Notes: generated by a model from the sequence alone, not told the origin. Positions 44,910 to 59,900 are shown, numbered from the stretch's first letter. The stretch: DNA of 64,000 nucleotides from Flaccisagitta enflata (GCA_965153355.1 OZ231127.1:13268001-13332000); one strand, 5' to 3'. Program-made: numbers and translations.

Positions 44910-47900
44910 ATGATGGATTTGAAAATGGGTGTTTCCTCGGGTGAGTCTTTTCAGATTTCCTTACACCTGTCTTTTTAGATGCGGCCTCGCATCTCTATAA
45001 TAGGCTGTGTCCGTCCGTCGGTCGGTCGGTTGGTAACGCATTCATTAAAAACATCAAAATCAAGTATTTTTTCAACAGGAAATTGGTTCTACCCCAGTAA
45101 AAGAAGCATACAATAAGTAATTCATTCATTCAATCATTCATTCATTTACAAATGACATTCATTCATAAAAGAAAACGTTCATTCATAAAAAACGTTCATT
45201 CAAAGAGGACGCATCGTTGGCCTACTTGGCCTTGTATCTTTAAAGATGTCTTTACATGTGTCTTGACATATGTCTTGACAGATGTCTTTACATATGTCTT
45301 TACATATGTCTTTACAAATGTCTTTACAAATGTCTTTACTTATGTCTTTACATATGTCTTTGTTAATGTCTTTAAAGATGTTTTTACAAATATCATCTCT
45401 TTACAGTTATCCTTAGAGATACTGATGGTTTCATTTATACGGCCTCGACGGACTCATTGCAATCTTGTTCCATCATACTGACTCATTTCATGTTGCAGGC
45501 CCTCCGACACCTTCGACAGACATCGAGGATGAAGGAGGCGCTCTCTCCATTGGCATCGATTCACATCCCTCCGTACCGGCCTCCGTTTCTTTCTTGTCAC
45601 CAGGTTTGTTAGAATTAGGTATGTGAGTCTTAATCTTCAATTTGATAGCACCTTTCACCTGTTATTTCGTAATAAAATGTCTCTTAGGAATCAAGGCCCT
45701 GCGGGGTTGTTTTAATGCTGCACTGTCTTTTCCGCTTTGTTTCTCGGTAATATCAGCTGGTGACGAAGCCCCATTATCCACTACTCCCAACGATAGTTTT
45801 CGAGGTCTGGAAATATGCGTTCGCTGTAGGAAGACCATCACTCACGGTATGACTGCCTTCGGCTGCTCGTGGAGCAACTGCTTTGCACATTTTTTCGTAC
45901 ATTCCGATCTTTTCACCCGTGAATTTGATCTTCTCCATAAGAAAATTGTCATTTTCCTTTGCGTGTAGGTTTGGTGATTCGGTTTGCGCAGTCTTACCAC
46001 TCGTCATGCTTCGATGCAGCTACGAAAGAGGGCGACGGGGATAATAAGCTGTCGGAATTCTCCGATTATATCAACTTATCGGTGGATAGTCAGGCCTCTG
46101 GCGAGGAAGACTCTTTTGTCAAGTAAGCATAAGAATAACATAAGTTCACACAAAATTTCATTATTTGCACAAAACAAACTAGACTTAGTTATCAGTCTAG
46201 AGGCGGCGATTCTGTGTTGTATGGTAGCGATGCTACACGGCAGACATGCGCCAAAGTCCGGCAGATAGGCTGGCCGATGGGATTAAAGACGTGAAAAGGG
46301 GAAAGAAGCAAGGAGAGTATAAGCGCTCTCCGTTGTTGTGTAGAATTGACAAAGCCTGCGGCAGCACTTGCGCAGGTGATTCCTACGTCGTGGTCCTTGT
46401 TGATGTAATCCTCATTTGCATATTGCTGTTTTTTATTTCATACAAGCCATTAAACTCTTTTCAATAAGAAGAAATCGTCCTCGGTGTTGAGTAATTCGTT
46501 ATCTTATGGGCAAAATGACGTTTTGTGACAACGCAGATAAGCCAGTATGAATAATTTGATTCAAGAATCTTTTTGCTTTCATTTATAATTGCGTTTCGTT
46601 TGAAAGGATGATTATAAAAAAAGGAAAAGCTGCTTCCGACTCGGGATTTGACTCTTACTCAGCTTCTGAGACGGCTCTTTAGTCTTTTTTGTCAGATTGC
46701 AAATTGACATTCATTCTTCATCACCTAAGCCTTCGTGCACCTGCGACCTCCCTAATCACTTCGCTTTCCCACCTGCACGCATCCAAAGTAGTCATGTAAC
46801 CGCCATTATTTTAGATCAATGGGGCGGCGGTTAAAAAATGCCACCCCAGTTTGTTAACTGTTGATCAACATGGGTTAAAGTTATTCACTCTCTCCTAACT
46901 TTAAAGGGACAACATTCTGCCTGTGTTGGGGTTTCCGGCGTTAACGGGACGTCGGAATACGACGACGTCGACTTCCTCCTCCGCGACGGCGCCATTTTCA
47001 TCCACGCCGCCGACACCGGTGCCGACGACAACGACGCCGGCGTCGGGGGTTAGTAGTAGCACCGAAGAGCCGAAAGCGAGTTCGCCTCGCGGCGCCGCTT
47101 ATCTCCTCTCGCGCGTCTCCAAATTCCGTCGGAAGCCCTCCAGCAAGTCATCTTCGTCGTCTAAAGAGGGAGGAACCGCCGACAGCGGAAATGCGACGAC
47201 CTCTTCCGGAAGACCTCCTAAGAGCAGTGGAAGAGCCTCGGCCTCTCTGCCAGTGAGAAAATCAGTTCATTTTGACCTTATCGGGAAAAAAGTCTTCTAT
47301 TCCAGAGAAACATGGTTTTCATTTTCTTATGGGGAAGTTGAGCATCTCGATCGACCGATTGCACCCTTGGCCAAAATTGGAAGGGTTAGTACATTTGATA
47401 ATTCGCTTTCATTTGGCGCCAAGCAGAATGCTGTATGACAAATATTTTTGTCCGCGACGGTATATCATTCCGACGCGGACTATAATTCAAGGCGGGTGGG
47501 TGTCGTCGTCGTCGTCGTCGTTGTCGTCGTCGTTGTAACGGATTTTAAAAAATGGATAACTTTTTTATGCTTTGACCGATTTGGTTCATATTTGGTGGGA
47601 AGTTGTGCTAGGGTAAGGCGCTTTACATCCTATCCGATTTTTGTGATCCGACCAACCCAACCGGCCCAACCAGCCTACCGGCTTAAAAGTGAAAAACGTG
47701 CATAACTTTGGCATTTTTCAACCGATTTGGCTGAAATTTGGTATGGAGTCTCTAAATGGAAGGCCTCAACATATGTATATGATTTATATGCATTTGAGCA
47801 TGCTAACCGGCCAAACCGACCTACCACCCAACCAGCCAACCGGCCTAAAAGTGAAAAACTTGCGTAACTTTGTCATTTTTCAACTGATTTGGTTGAAACT

Positions 47901-50900
47901 TGGTATGGAGTCTCTAAATGGAAGGACTCAGCATATGCAAACTATTTATCCTGTTAAACCAGCCTACCACCCAACCAGCCTACTGGCCTAAAAGTGAAAA
48001 ATGTGCATAACTTTGGCATTTTTCAACCGATTTGGCTGAAATTTGGTATGGAGTCTCTAAATGGAAGGCCTCAACATATGTATATGATTTATATGCATTT
48101 GAGCATGCTAACCGGCCAAACCGACCTACCACCCAACCAGCCAACCGGCCCAAAAGTGAAAAACTTGCTTAACTTTGTCATTTTTCTACTAATTTGGTTG
48201 AAACTTGGTATGGGGTCTCTAAATGGAAGAACTCAACATATGCGCACTATTTATCCTGTCAAACCAGCCTACCACCCAACCAGCCTACCAACCAAAAAGT
48301 GATAAATGTGCATATCTTTGGCGTTTTTCAACCAATTTGGTTGAAATTTAGTATGGAGTCTCTAAATGGAAGGACTCAACACATATATGTGATTTATTTA
48401 TGTTTGAGCATGCTAACCGGCCAAACCAACCTACCACCCAACCAGCTTACCGGCCTAAAAGTAAAAACTTACATAAATTGGACATTTTTCAACCAAATTG
48501 GTTGAAACTTGGTATGGAGTCTCTAAATGGAAGAACTCAACATACGCACACTATGTATCTAAACCAGCCTACCACCCAACCACCCTACTAGCCTAAAAGT
48601 GAAAAACGTGCATAACTTTGTCATTTTTCAACGGATTTGCATGAAACTTTGTATGGCGGCTCTAAATGTCAAGACTTATAGTTTTGGCGAACTTACAGGG
48701 TTAGCGATCTTTTGGTCATAGCGATCTTATGGAATTGGTGATCTTTAACCCCCTTCCGTCGCGGACCCAGATACTGTTCAGATTTTTGACTTATGAATTT
48801 TTTTTCAATTTTTTCACAAAAAATTCAAATTGAATTTTTTCAATTTTTTATGATTTTATGAAGGATCAATGAAAAGTGCATTGATGCAAATACAAGAAAA
48901 CATGTTTATGAGCATAGCTGCTAGACCCATTTTTTTCCCGAGACTTCTGTAGCTAGAAAACGTACAACAGCGCCATATTATTGCCAAGTCCATCTGCTAT
49001 GATGTTGTAAAAAGAAAAAAACAATTTTCAAAATTCTTGGCTCGATTCTCTAACGTCAAATTTGGCAAAAAGTATAAAAAATCAAAATTTTAAAATGAAA
49101 AATTTTGAAATCTGATTGCAGATTCATATTTTCCATGAAAAAGTAGGTAATAAAGTGTAATTCTTTTTTTTTTTTTCAATTTTTAATGGGAACATGATGA
49201 AAAATCCATTTTTAACTAAATAAAACTAAAAAAGAACAATTTCGCGCTTTTTGTTAGTTTTTAGTTGCGGACACGCAACTCTATAAGAGGCTTTGTCCGT
49301 CAGTTCATCCGTCCGTCGGTCCGTCGGTTGGTCCGTCGGTGAGCACGAGTCGAAAAGTGTGAAAACGCGCATTTCCGCTCCTGCCCACCCGTCCGCAACT
49401 GGTGGCCGTGTATCCGGCCTTGTTTTAGTATTTAAAAAGCTTCAAGTAAAAATATCAAAAAAAGAAGAGCACTTTCAGTCTATACTTTTTCGTGAAGAAC
49501 TTGAATCTGCAATCAGACTTAAAAAAATTTCATTTTAAAATTGTGATTTTTCTATATTTTTTACCAATTTCTACATTTGAGAATCGAGCCAAGAATTTTG
49601 AAAATAATTTTTTTCTTTTTACAACATGATAGCAGATGGACTTGGCAACAATATGACACTGTAGTATGTTTTCTAGCTACAAAAGTCTCGGTAAAAATTA
49701 GCTGCTCATCTGTGGGGGTGTTTTTGAGTATTCTAGCTCATTTAGCTCATTTGGCTAGTGCTTTTTTTATTGAAAGTAGGATAAATGGATTAATATTTGG
49801 GTACGTGTCTGAGCATGCAAGTACAAAAAAGCACGTCAGTGAGCATTGCTGCTCATCTGTTTGGGTGTTTTCAAGTATTTTAGCTCAGTCTTTTCTGATT
49901 TCAACTGGGATAAAAAGACAAATGTTTTGATACATGTCTGAGCATGCAAATACAAGGAAAAATATTTATCAGCATAACTGCTCATCTGTTAGAATGTTTT
50001 TTGAGTATTCTGGCTTATTTAGCACATTTGGTTCAGTCTTTTTCTCTGATTTTAAAGGGGATAAATAATTGTTTTGATACGTGTCTGATCACGCAAATAC
50101 AAAAAAGCATGTCAGTAGGCACAGCTGGTTGTCTGGATGAGTGATTTTGAGCATTTTAGCTCATCTAGCTAATTTGGCTCAGTTCTATTTTTCTCTATTT
50201 TTCAGCGTAATCAATTCATACAGTAGCTCTTGATTTAATCTAAAAAAAATTGGAGTGGCTGAAAACAAAAACTTAGTGAAAAGTGATCAATGCTTACGAC
50301 TTTTTAGATGCGTCATCGCATCTCTATAAGAGGGTCTGTCCGTCCGTCCGTCGGTCGGTCCGTCCGTCGGTCGGTCCGTCCGTCCGTCCGTCGGTCCGTT
50401 ACGCCTGTTCAAAAACCAAGTTTATCGGCTTTTTTTGGACACGGCGAGATTCTATACTGAATCAAACGATCGACAAACGAGTTTCAAATCACGCAGATGA
50501 CGCATCTAGTTGCCCGATCGGGCTTGTTTCCTCACGGCGACAGTCGCCTTTACTGGTACACTTATATGCGAAAAACGAAAAAGAATCATTTCTTTTCGGA
50601 TTTTTGAACAGGTTATAAAATCTTTGTTCAACGTTTGATTTTAAGTTGCGTCCGCAGGAAAATAGGTCCTTAAGGCCTTTAGGCCTTGGTCAGTTACACT
50701 TTTTTTCTCGAGGCCATCATGACAACATCTTGTATCCTAAGAGGACGCATCTGTTGGATATTTCTTGTTATTCCCAGTCGTCCGCTTCCTCTTTCGACAT
50801 CCCCGACGTCCCGGCCGTGAATCCCGTGGAGCGGCGTCGAGCGGCTTCACTCAGCGTGCCTCAAGGCTCTTCCGTCATGGGATTGCCGGGAAACTCTTCT

Positions 50901-53900
50901 ATGTTCCTTCACGGGCCCTCGGAATGCGGCCCTTTGCCCAACTATCAAAACTTGCTACTGCCGTCTCGATCGCCGCCCCGGGCAGGTGGCGGCTACGGTA
51001 ACTTCGCCAACAGTGAAATGCAACAACAACAACCTAAAATTGCCTTCAATCAAAGAAGCAAGCATCGAGATTATTTTCTGGTCGATTATACTACCAAAGA
51101 GACCGCCCAGGTATGGAGCGTTATGTCTTGCCCGTTAAAAGCAATTTTTAGCACCGAACGTGACAAAAGGTGTGTTGTTGGTTAATTCTGCGAGAGTGAA
51201 AAAGAAATCCATTGCATACGGGATCTCACCCAATTTTTTAATCATCAACTGGTTATTCAAATATAAGCCTATTACTTATGGCTAAATCCATGGGGTGTCA
51301 ATAGAAATCTAAAGGCAATGTAGGCTAGCTCTTTTTTAACATGTCAAATGATTTTTCATAAGTCTTAATTTGATTGATAATAACTTCCAATTTAATGATA
51401 TTAAGGAATCCAAACCTTATCCATGATTATGATTTTAAGTCTAACTCTCTTCGAAACTTTTTCCCCCGCTCACAGAACCTGGCTGGGATGTCTCTCGACG
51501 TTATGTCGGGGCGACAGCCATCGCAACTCCAACATCCTCATCTTCCTCCTCATCCTCATCTTCAATATCATCATCCACATCAGCATCATCCTCACGAACA
51601 GCGCCCTCATTTCGCCGTCGACGCTCCTCAGCATTTACTGCAATTGAACCCCGGCGCCACCAGCTCCACGTTGGACGACGACATCTCCGATTATTCCATC
51701 TTGGACTTCTCCTCCCCCCCTTCCTCGTGCTCGTCCTCGACAACGACTACGACGACGCGACAACGAATGAAATCCTCGTCGATTTCTTCCTCGTCTAACG
51801 CCGGATCCGTTTTCATGCCATCCTCTTCATCGTCAGCCTCCGTCGCCACTTGGAGCAAGTCATCGAAGAATACTCAGAGCCTGGACAGAAGCTTGAAGAA
51901 GTCCAAGGGTTCCAGAATATTTTCTCGAAACGCCGATTATGGTGAGTCAATCGGAAAATCTGCGGAATAGGCTGACGTATGACATAATGTTTTTGGTATT
52001 CGCTGCTATTTGACGTTTTACCTTTAACATTTGCCTTCTGTTTCTATTTGCCTTTTTTCTCCGTTCGACAGTTGTCTCCTCCCTCCATTTGACTGGTTTT
52101 TGTCTCCTTTTGGGCTGCGGCCCGGGGGCCGATGACCTATGATTCAACACAGGGCCATTTGGTTTCAGCTTTGGTTAGTAATGTCTGTTTTGAGGTCTGG
52201 GAGGGCTACTTTGTGGGATGATAGAGCTGATTTTAGGCCTGAGATTGCTGATTTGAGGTCTAAGAGGGTGATCTTAGGCCTGGAAAGGCAAATTTGAAAC
52301 TTGGAGGATTGATTTGGGCCTGGGAGGGCTGATTCTAGGCTGAGGAGGGCTGAGAGCCCATGTTTTTTGACTCAGGGGCTTGATTTGAGGCCTGAGAAGG
52401 CCCTATGTGGAATCATAGGTCATCGGCCCTTTCGGGGTCGCTGCCCCATTACTTTGACATCACAATAATATCCCCAATGGGGCAACGGGAACCGCTGACC
52501 ATATGACGTTTGAGCGGCCTGTTGACATTTGTTTACTCTATTTGACTTCAGTCTCTTTCCTCCATTTGACTTTTCTTTTTGCTTCCTGTTGACTTTTGTC
52601 TCTTGCCTTTCTTTTACTTTTGTCCATCTCCTCCATTTTTGACTGACTTTTGTCTCTTGCCTTTGTTTTACTTTTGTCTATCTCCTCCATTTCCTCCAGT
52701 TGCCTTCTGCAATTTATCTCTTACAGTATTAACATACAATTTTCGATCTAGCCTACCTTTAATTTACCTGCATTTGACGTTTGCCTCCCTTATTTAATTG
52801 ACATGAAACTTCATCGAAAAATAAAATCCCTCTTCAGATACGGGTCCTCCATCGATCGACGCTATGGCGCCCGACTCTGAGAACGCATCTACATCTGGTA
52901 CAAAGCCGCAGACTATCGGGACTTCATCTTTGTCGTCGTCGTCGGAAGGTCGCGGCGGCGGCGGTGGAGCGGCATCCGGATTCGTCGGCAGCTGGCTTTC
53001 CAACACCTTCGCTATCGCCGTCAAAGATAAATCATCGCATGCATCAATTTCCTCGCAATCGCCCAAAGGCGCTGATGGCGTGGAGGACAAAGGCCTTGCA
53101 GGTATGACAACAACAACAACGCAACCACAACAACCAAAACAACAACCACCACCACCACCACCATCAAAATAATAATAACAATAATAATAACAATAATAAT
53201 AACAATAATAATAACAACAATAACAACAACCAAAAGAAAAATAACCAAAACAACAATAACCGCAACAACAACCACAACAACAACAACAACCACAACAACA
53301 ACAACAACCACAACTATATCCACAACAACAACAGCCAAAACAACCAACAACAACAACCAAAACAACCAACAATAACAGCCAAAACAACCAACAATAACAA
53401 CCAAAACCAACAATTGCAACCAAAGCAACAACAATAACAACCAAAACAATCAACAACAACAACCAAAACAACCAACAACCACAACCGAAACAACCAACAA
53501 TAACAACCAAAGCAACAACAACAACCAAAACAACAACAACAACCAAAACAACAACAACAACAGCAACAACAACAACCAAAACTACAACAGCAACCGAAAC
53601 TACAACAAAAAGAACAACAATAACAACAACCAAAAGAACAACAACAACAACCAAAAGAAAAAAACAACCAAAAGAACAACAACAACCACCAAAAGAACAA
53701 CAAAGAACAACCAAAACAAACAACAACAATCAAAAGAACAACAACAACCACTAAAAGAACAACAAACAACAACCTAAACAAACAATTATAACCAAAATGA
53801 CATACAACCAACAACAACAACAAAAACAACCAACAACAAAAACAACCAACAACAACAACCAGAACCAACAGCAACAACCAAATCAACCAACAACAACCAA

Positions 53901-56900
53901 AACAACCAAAACAACCAAAACAACCAACAACAACCACCAAAACAACCAACAACAACCAAAACAATCAACAACAACAACCAAAACCAACAACAACCACCAA
54001 AACAACCAACAACAACCAAAACCAACAACAACCACCAAAACAACCAACAACAACCAAAACAATCAACAACCAAAACCAACAACAACAACCAAAACAACCA
54101 ACAACAAACAAAACAATCAACAACTACAACCAAAACCAACAACAACAACCAAAACAACCAACGACAACCAAAACAACAACAACCGTAAGAACAACAACAA
54201 CCATAAGAACAACAACAACTAACAACAACAACTAACAACAACAACCAAAAGAACAACAACAACCATAACAACCGAAGCAACAATAACAACCGAAGCAACA
54301 ATAACAACCGAAGCAACAACAACAACCAAAGCAACAACAACAACCAAAGCAACAACAACAACCAAAGCAACAACAACAACCAAAGCAACAACAACAACCA
54401 AAGCAACAACAACAACCAAAGCAACAACAACAACCAAAGCAACAACAACAACCAAAGCAACAACAACAACCAAAGCAACAACAACAACCAAAGCAACAAC
54501 AACAACCAAAACAACAACAACAACCAAAACAACAACAACCAAAACAACAACAACCAAAACAACAACAACCAAAACAGCAACAACCAAAACAACAACAACA
54601 ACAACAACTAAAAGAACAACAACAACCACCAAAAGAACAACAACAACCACCAAAAGAACAACAACAACCACCAAAAGAACAACAACAACCACCAAAAGAA
54701 CAACAACCACCAAAAGAACAACAACAACAACCACCAAAAGAACAACAACAACAACCACCAAAAGAACAACAACAACAACCACCAAAAGAACAACAACAAC
54801 AACCACCAAAAGAACAACAACAACAACCACCAAAAGAACAACAACAACAACCACCAAAAGAACAACAACAACCACCAAAAGAACAACAACAACAAAAAGA
54901 ACAACAACAACCAAAAGAACAACAACAACAACCACCAAAAGAACAACAACAACCACCAAAAGAACAACAACAACCACCAAAAAAGAACAACAACAACAAA
55001 AGAACAACAACAACCACCAAAAGAACAACAACAACAACAACCACCAAAGGAACAACAACCAAAAGAACCAACAACAACCAACAACAACCAACAACAATCA
55101 ACAATAACCAACAGTAACCAACAATAACCAACAACAACCAACAACAACCAACAACATAACCAAAACATAACCAAAACAACAACCAAAACAACAACCAAAA
55201 CAACAACCAAAACAACAACCAAAACAACAACCAAAACAACAACCAAAACAACAACCAAAACAACAACCAAAACAACAACCAAAACAACAACCAAAACAAC
55301 AACCAAAACAACAACCAAAACAACAACCAAAACAACAACCAAAACAACAACCAAAACAACAACCAAAACAACAACCAAAACAACAACCAAAACAACAACC
55401 AAAACAACAACCAAAACAACAACCAAAACAACAACCAAAACAACAACCAAAACAACAACCAAAACAACAACCAAAACAACAACCAAAACAACAACCAAAA
55501 CAACAACCAAAACAACAACCAAAACAACAACCAAAACTACAACCAAAACAACAACCAAAACAACAACCAAAACAACAACCAAAACAACAACCAAAACTAC
55601 AACCAAAACTACAACCAAAACTACAACCAAAACTACAACCAAAACAACAACCAAAACTACAACCAAAACTACAACCAAAACTACAACCAAAACTACAACC
55701 AAAACAACAACCAAAACAACAACCAAAACAACAACCAAAACAACAACCAAAACAACAACCAAAACAACAACCAAAACAACAACCAAAACAACAACCAAAA
55801 CAAAAACCAAAACAACAACCAAAACAACAACCAAAACAACAACCAAAACAACAACCAAAACAACAACCAAAACAACAACCAAAACAACAACCAAAACAAC
55901 AACCAAAACAACAACCAAAACAACAACCAAAACAACAACCAAAACAACAACCAAAACAACAACCAAAACAACAACCAAAACAACAACCAAAACTACAACC
56001 AAAACTACAACCAAAACTACAACCTAAACTACAACCTAAACTACAACCTAAACTACAACCTAAACTACAACCTAAACTACAACCTAAACTACAACCTATA
56101 CTACAACCTATACTACAACCTATACTACAACCTATACTACAACCAAAACTACAACCAAAAGAACAAGAACAACAACAACAACCAAAAAAACAACAACAAG
56201 AACAAGAACAACAACAACCAAAAAACTACAACCAAAACAACCAACAACAAACAAAACAACCAACAACAACCAAAACCAACAACAACAACCAAAACCAACA
56301 ACAACAACCAAAACAACCAACACAACCAAAACAACCAACACAACCAAAACAACCAGCAACCACAACACAACCAACAACAACAATCAAAATAACAACCAAA
56401 ACAACACAAATACAAAAACAACAACCAAAACAACAAAAGAGTCATATAAGCTTTAAGAAAAAAATAGATCGTTTCTATCCACACACTCGCTTGTCAATCA
56501 CAGGAACTACGCCTCCGTTGTCTTTGAGTGACCCATCGCGTTCCTTCTCGTTGCTCGCCAACTTGGTTTCCTCAGCCGCTGCCTCTCCACCTCCGTCATC
56601 TTCGCCACTCTCCGTTGCCTCCGCCGCCGCCGCCGCAACAGCAGCGGCGGCGGTTGCCGCCTCGTCGCCCCCGACGCTGAGTCGCTCCATTTCCGGGGTC
56701 GGTCAGGCTGAAAGCCTTTCCAGTGGGGGCGGCGGTGCTGCGAATCAACATCATGCGCCACCTTTTGGCAGTTGGAACAAATTCCGGCCTCGGTCGGGGA
56801 AGCAATACGCCAACACCGAAATGTTGCGAATATCTATAGGTATGTCTTTTATGGTCAATTTGTCGGATGGAGGAGTGGCATAATAGCAGGCCTGGTGCAT

Positions 56901-59900
56901 GTTTGTATTCCCTTTAAAAAACTCATCCTTGACTCTCTTCCTATTGCCCTCTTGTAACCTTCCTCTCAGGGAGCGAGGGTGTGCCGATGTTGTCGTCTTC
57001 GAGCGACGGCTCCCGCGAACGGACCAACTCTTTCGGCACCGACCAGGAGCGCTCGCCGCCCACCAGTCTCGATAATAACAACTCAAGCATACACAGTGAC
57101 AACAATAACGTCATCATGGGATCTCCATCATCATCTTCTTCTTTAACTATCGTCGAATCCTCATCTTCGTCATCAACCTCGCAGTACGCATTCGCCCGCC
57201 CGCTGCCTGTCATCCGGTCCACTTCTTCCTCTTCCTCATCGGCTGCATTCTCGCGTAGCAACAGTACCGGGGGTGTCGTTATTTTAGGCGGCGGCTCTCC
57301 TCATACTCAGTTTGAGATGGACTCTCTCTCTCCCGGCATCGGACTGCCCCGGCAACACCTGCCATTGGGAGGTGGCACATCCAACGCCTCGAATGTGCAT
57401 CATCGGCTGACGTTGAGCAATTTGGGTGGTGGTGGTGGTGGTGGTGGTGGTGGTGGTGGTGGTCTGGGTGATGGAGGCGGCGATGTGGGTGGCGTCGGTG
57501 GTCATTTCGCCTCGATGGGACTGGTCAAAACCGCCGACGTGGCTAAGAGTATTCCCATCGCCGACGTAAGTGTGAACCGCTCCATCGATGAGGAGGCCCC
57601 TTATCTGGACATGTCGATGACCTCCGTTTCTGGATCATCGCCGCAATCTCTCATCATAAGCCAACCGCAGGAGGTGAGTCCGCGGGCCGTTTTGTGTCTT
57701 GAGGGTGTCATACTATGAGGGAGTGTCACCGCATGTTTGTGGAGTAAACTCAAAGATGCAATGCGGGCTTTTAGAGGGTTTTATGATGCGATATTAGACC
57801 AGAAAAAGGCCGTATACACGGCAGCATTAGTCGCGGACGGGTGGGCAGGAGCGGAAAACCTCGAAAAGTGACTTTGTTACGGACCGACCTACCGACCGAC
57901 CGACCAACCAACCGACGGACCAACCGGCTTATAGAGTCGCGTGTCCGCGACTAAAAAAAAATATAAAACTAACGAAAAAACAAGAGAGGGCGAACTGAAA
58001 ATGCGTGATTACCAATGTTAGTTGTCATTACATTTTCTTATTCGCCGCAGTTGCCTCAAAATACTCTGGCTCATCACCTGTCACTTGTGGAATACCATCA
58101 ACTACATCCTCAGCAACGGCAGTTGCTACAGCAACACCAATCGCAACAACAACAACAACCACATCAATCGCAAGGAATCAAGAATACCTTCGGCCCGCGA
58201 CTCTCTAGTCTGGAAAACTTTCCACCTCATAGTTTAGGCGGTGGCGCCGGTAGTGGTTCGCTTTCGTCGTCCACGATGACGAAAGACACTTCCTCCGCAT
58301 CATCCTCCAACTCGTCTTCTTTCGATATGACCAGCGCCCCCTCTTCGCTCGTTATCGACACCTCGCCTTCGCCATCTTCGCATAATCACCCGCTTCATCT
58401 GCCTCCTCCTCAACATCATCGTCAAGACAGCGTCTCTTCGTCGGCTGACGAGGAGATGGCATCGCCTACCTCACTTAGCGGCGACGAAAGAGTCGACCAA
58501 CAACATCCACTCCCGCTTCAACAACAATCCCAGAAACAACAACAACAGCAGCAGCAATCGCATCATCGCCAACGCAACGTTCACGGCCACTACCTCCTCT
58601 ATCATCCTCATCAACCGTTGAGTAAGATTCAAGAGGTCTCCCCCTCACCAACCCCGCCGCCGCCGCCTCCACCACCTCAACAGCAGCAGCCATCGGGTCC
58701 CGCGCCTCCGCCCGAAGTGTCAGAACCGGCACTGAATTACTTAGTCTTTGAGCCCGGGAGCAAAGTCAAGTCGCCAAAGCCCACGGAAGAGTCGGTTTTG
58801 CAGGTATTGCGAAGGATTATATGAATGATGGCGTTTCCATTGGCGCTCATGGCCAGTCCTTCAAGAAGAAATCGCAACTCACCACTCTTGTCTTTTGAAC
58901 CGTCGTTAGTCTGCATTTCTATTGTCCGTCCAAGACCAGCCAAAAAAGAAAAGAGAAAAACTCATGGCTAAATGAAAAAAAAACGTTGTTTTGAAATATG
59001 TAAGAAGTAACTAGTTCCTTGTTCTTCGTCTTGTGAGGAAAAGTGACAATTTGCTTATGTTTTTTATCTAGTTTCCGGAGTTTAGACATAACAAGGCCAA
59101 CACCTATAAGTCGCGTGCGAGACTTACAGACAAAGAATGACTTAGAATGACTTAGAATGACTTTCAATGACTTAGAATGACCTAAAATGACCAAAATTGA
59201 CTTAAAATGACTAAAAAACCCTATGACCAAAAATGACTTAAAATAACTTAAAATAACTTAGAATGACTTAAAATGACTTGGAATGACTCAAAATAACTTA
59301 GAATAACTATAAATGACTTTAAATGACTTAAAATGGCCTAAGAGTTGACGTTATAGTACAAAAAAGTAAAGTGTGACGGACGGACCGACGGACCGACGGA
59401 CGGACGGACGGACGGACGGACGGACCGACAAAGCGGGTTGTAGAGTCGCGTGCACGCGACTAAAAATTACAAAAGTTGATATTCTTGTTCCAAGGAAATG
59501 GAGTACTACACTCGTTTCTACGGTAGTCGCGGACCTCCGATGTCGGCGGCGGCGTTGAAGGCCACTTCCAATCCTCGCAGCGGCGGATCCGATTCTCATC
59601 AACCTCTACCCCAAGTTCCCGAGATTGCGTCGACAGACGACGAAGAGATTCACTCCTCTTCCTCCTCCTTGCCGACGCTGGACGCCGCCGCCTCCGCCTC
59701 TGTTTCCGTCTCCTCCGTGTACTCCTCATCTGGCGAGGCGCCCTTATCCTCTTCCTCCTCCACCACCTCTACCACGAGACTGGGCGATGGTGGTGTTGGT
59801 GTTGGTGGTGGTGTTGGTGGTGGTGGTGGTGGTGGTGGTGGTGGTGGTGGTGGTTTGATTGCAAACTCCACGATCGGGACGGTGTCAACCTCGCCGTCAG

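Noticed and set aside
44612-46122. An alternative all-phase-0 exon chain through 44612-44687, 45499-45603, 45757-45846 and 45992-46122
   Set aside because: It is splice-compatible, and the piece FAVGRPSLT recalls a PTB strand, but it has no start codon and no complete domain, and the ATG-led frame has composition matching the rest of the gene.
52794-56014. Minus-strand Cys/Trp/Leu/Val-rich ORFs resembling membrane or cysteine-rich proteins
   Set aside because: Antisense of CAA repeats within an intron; simple periodicity and no independent signal.
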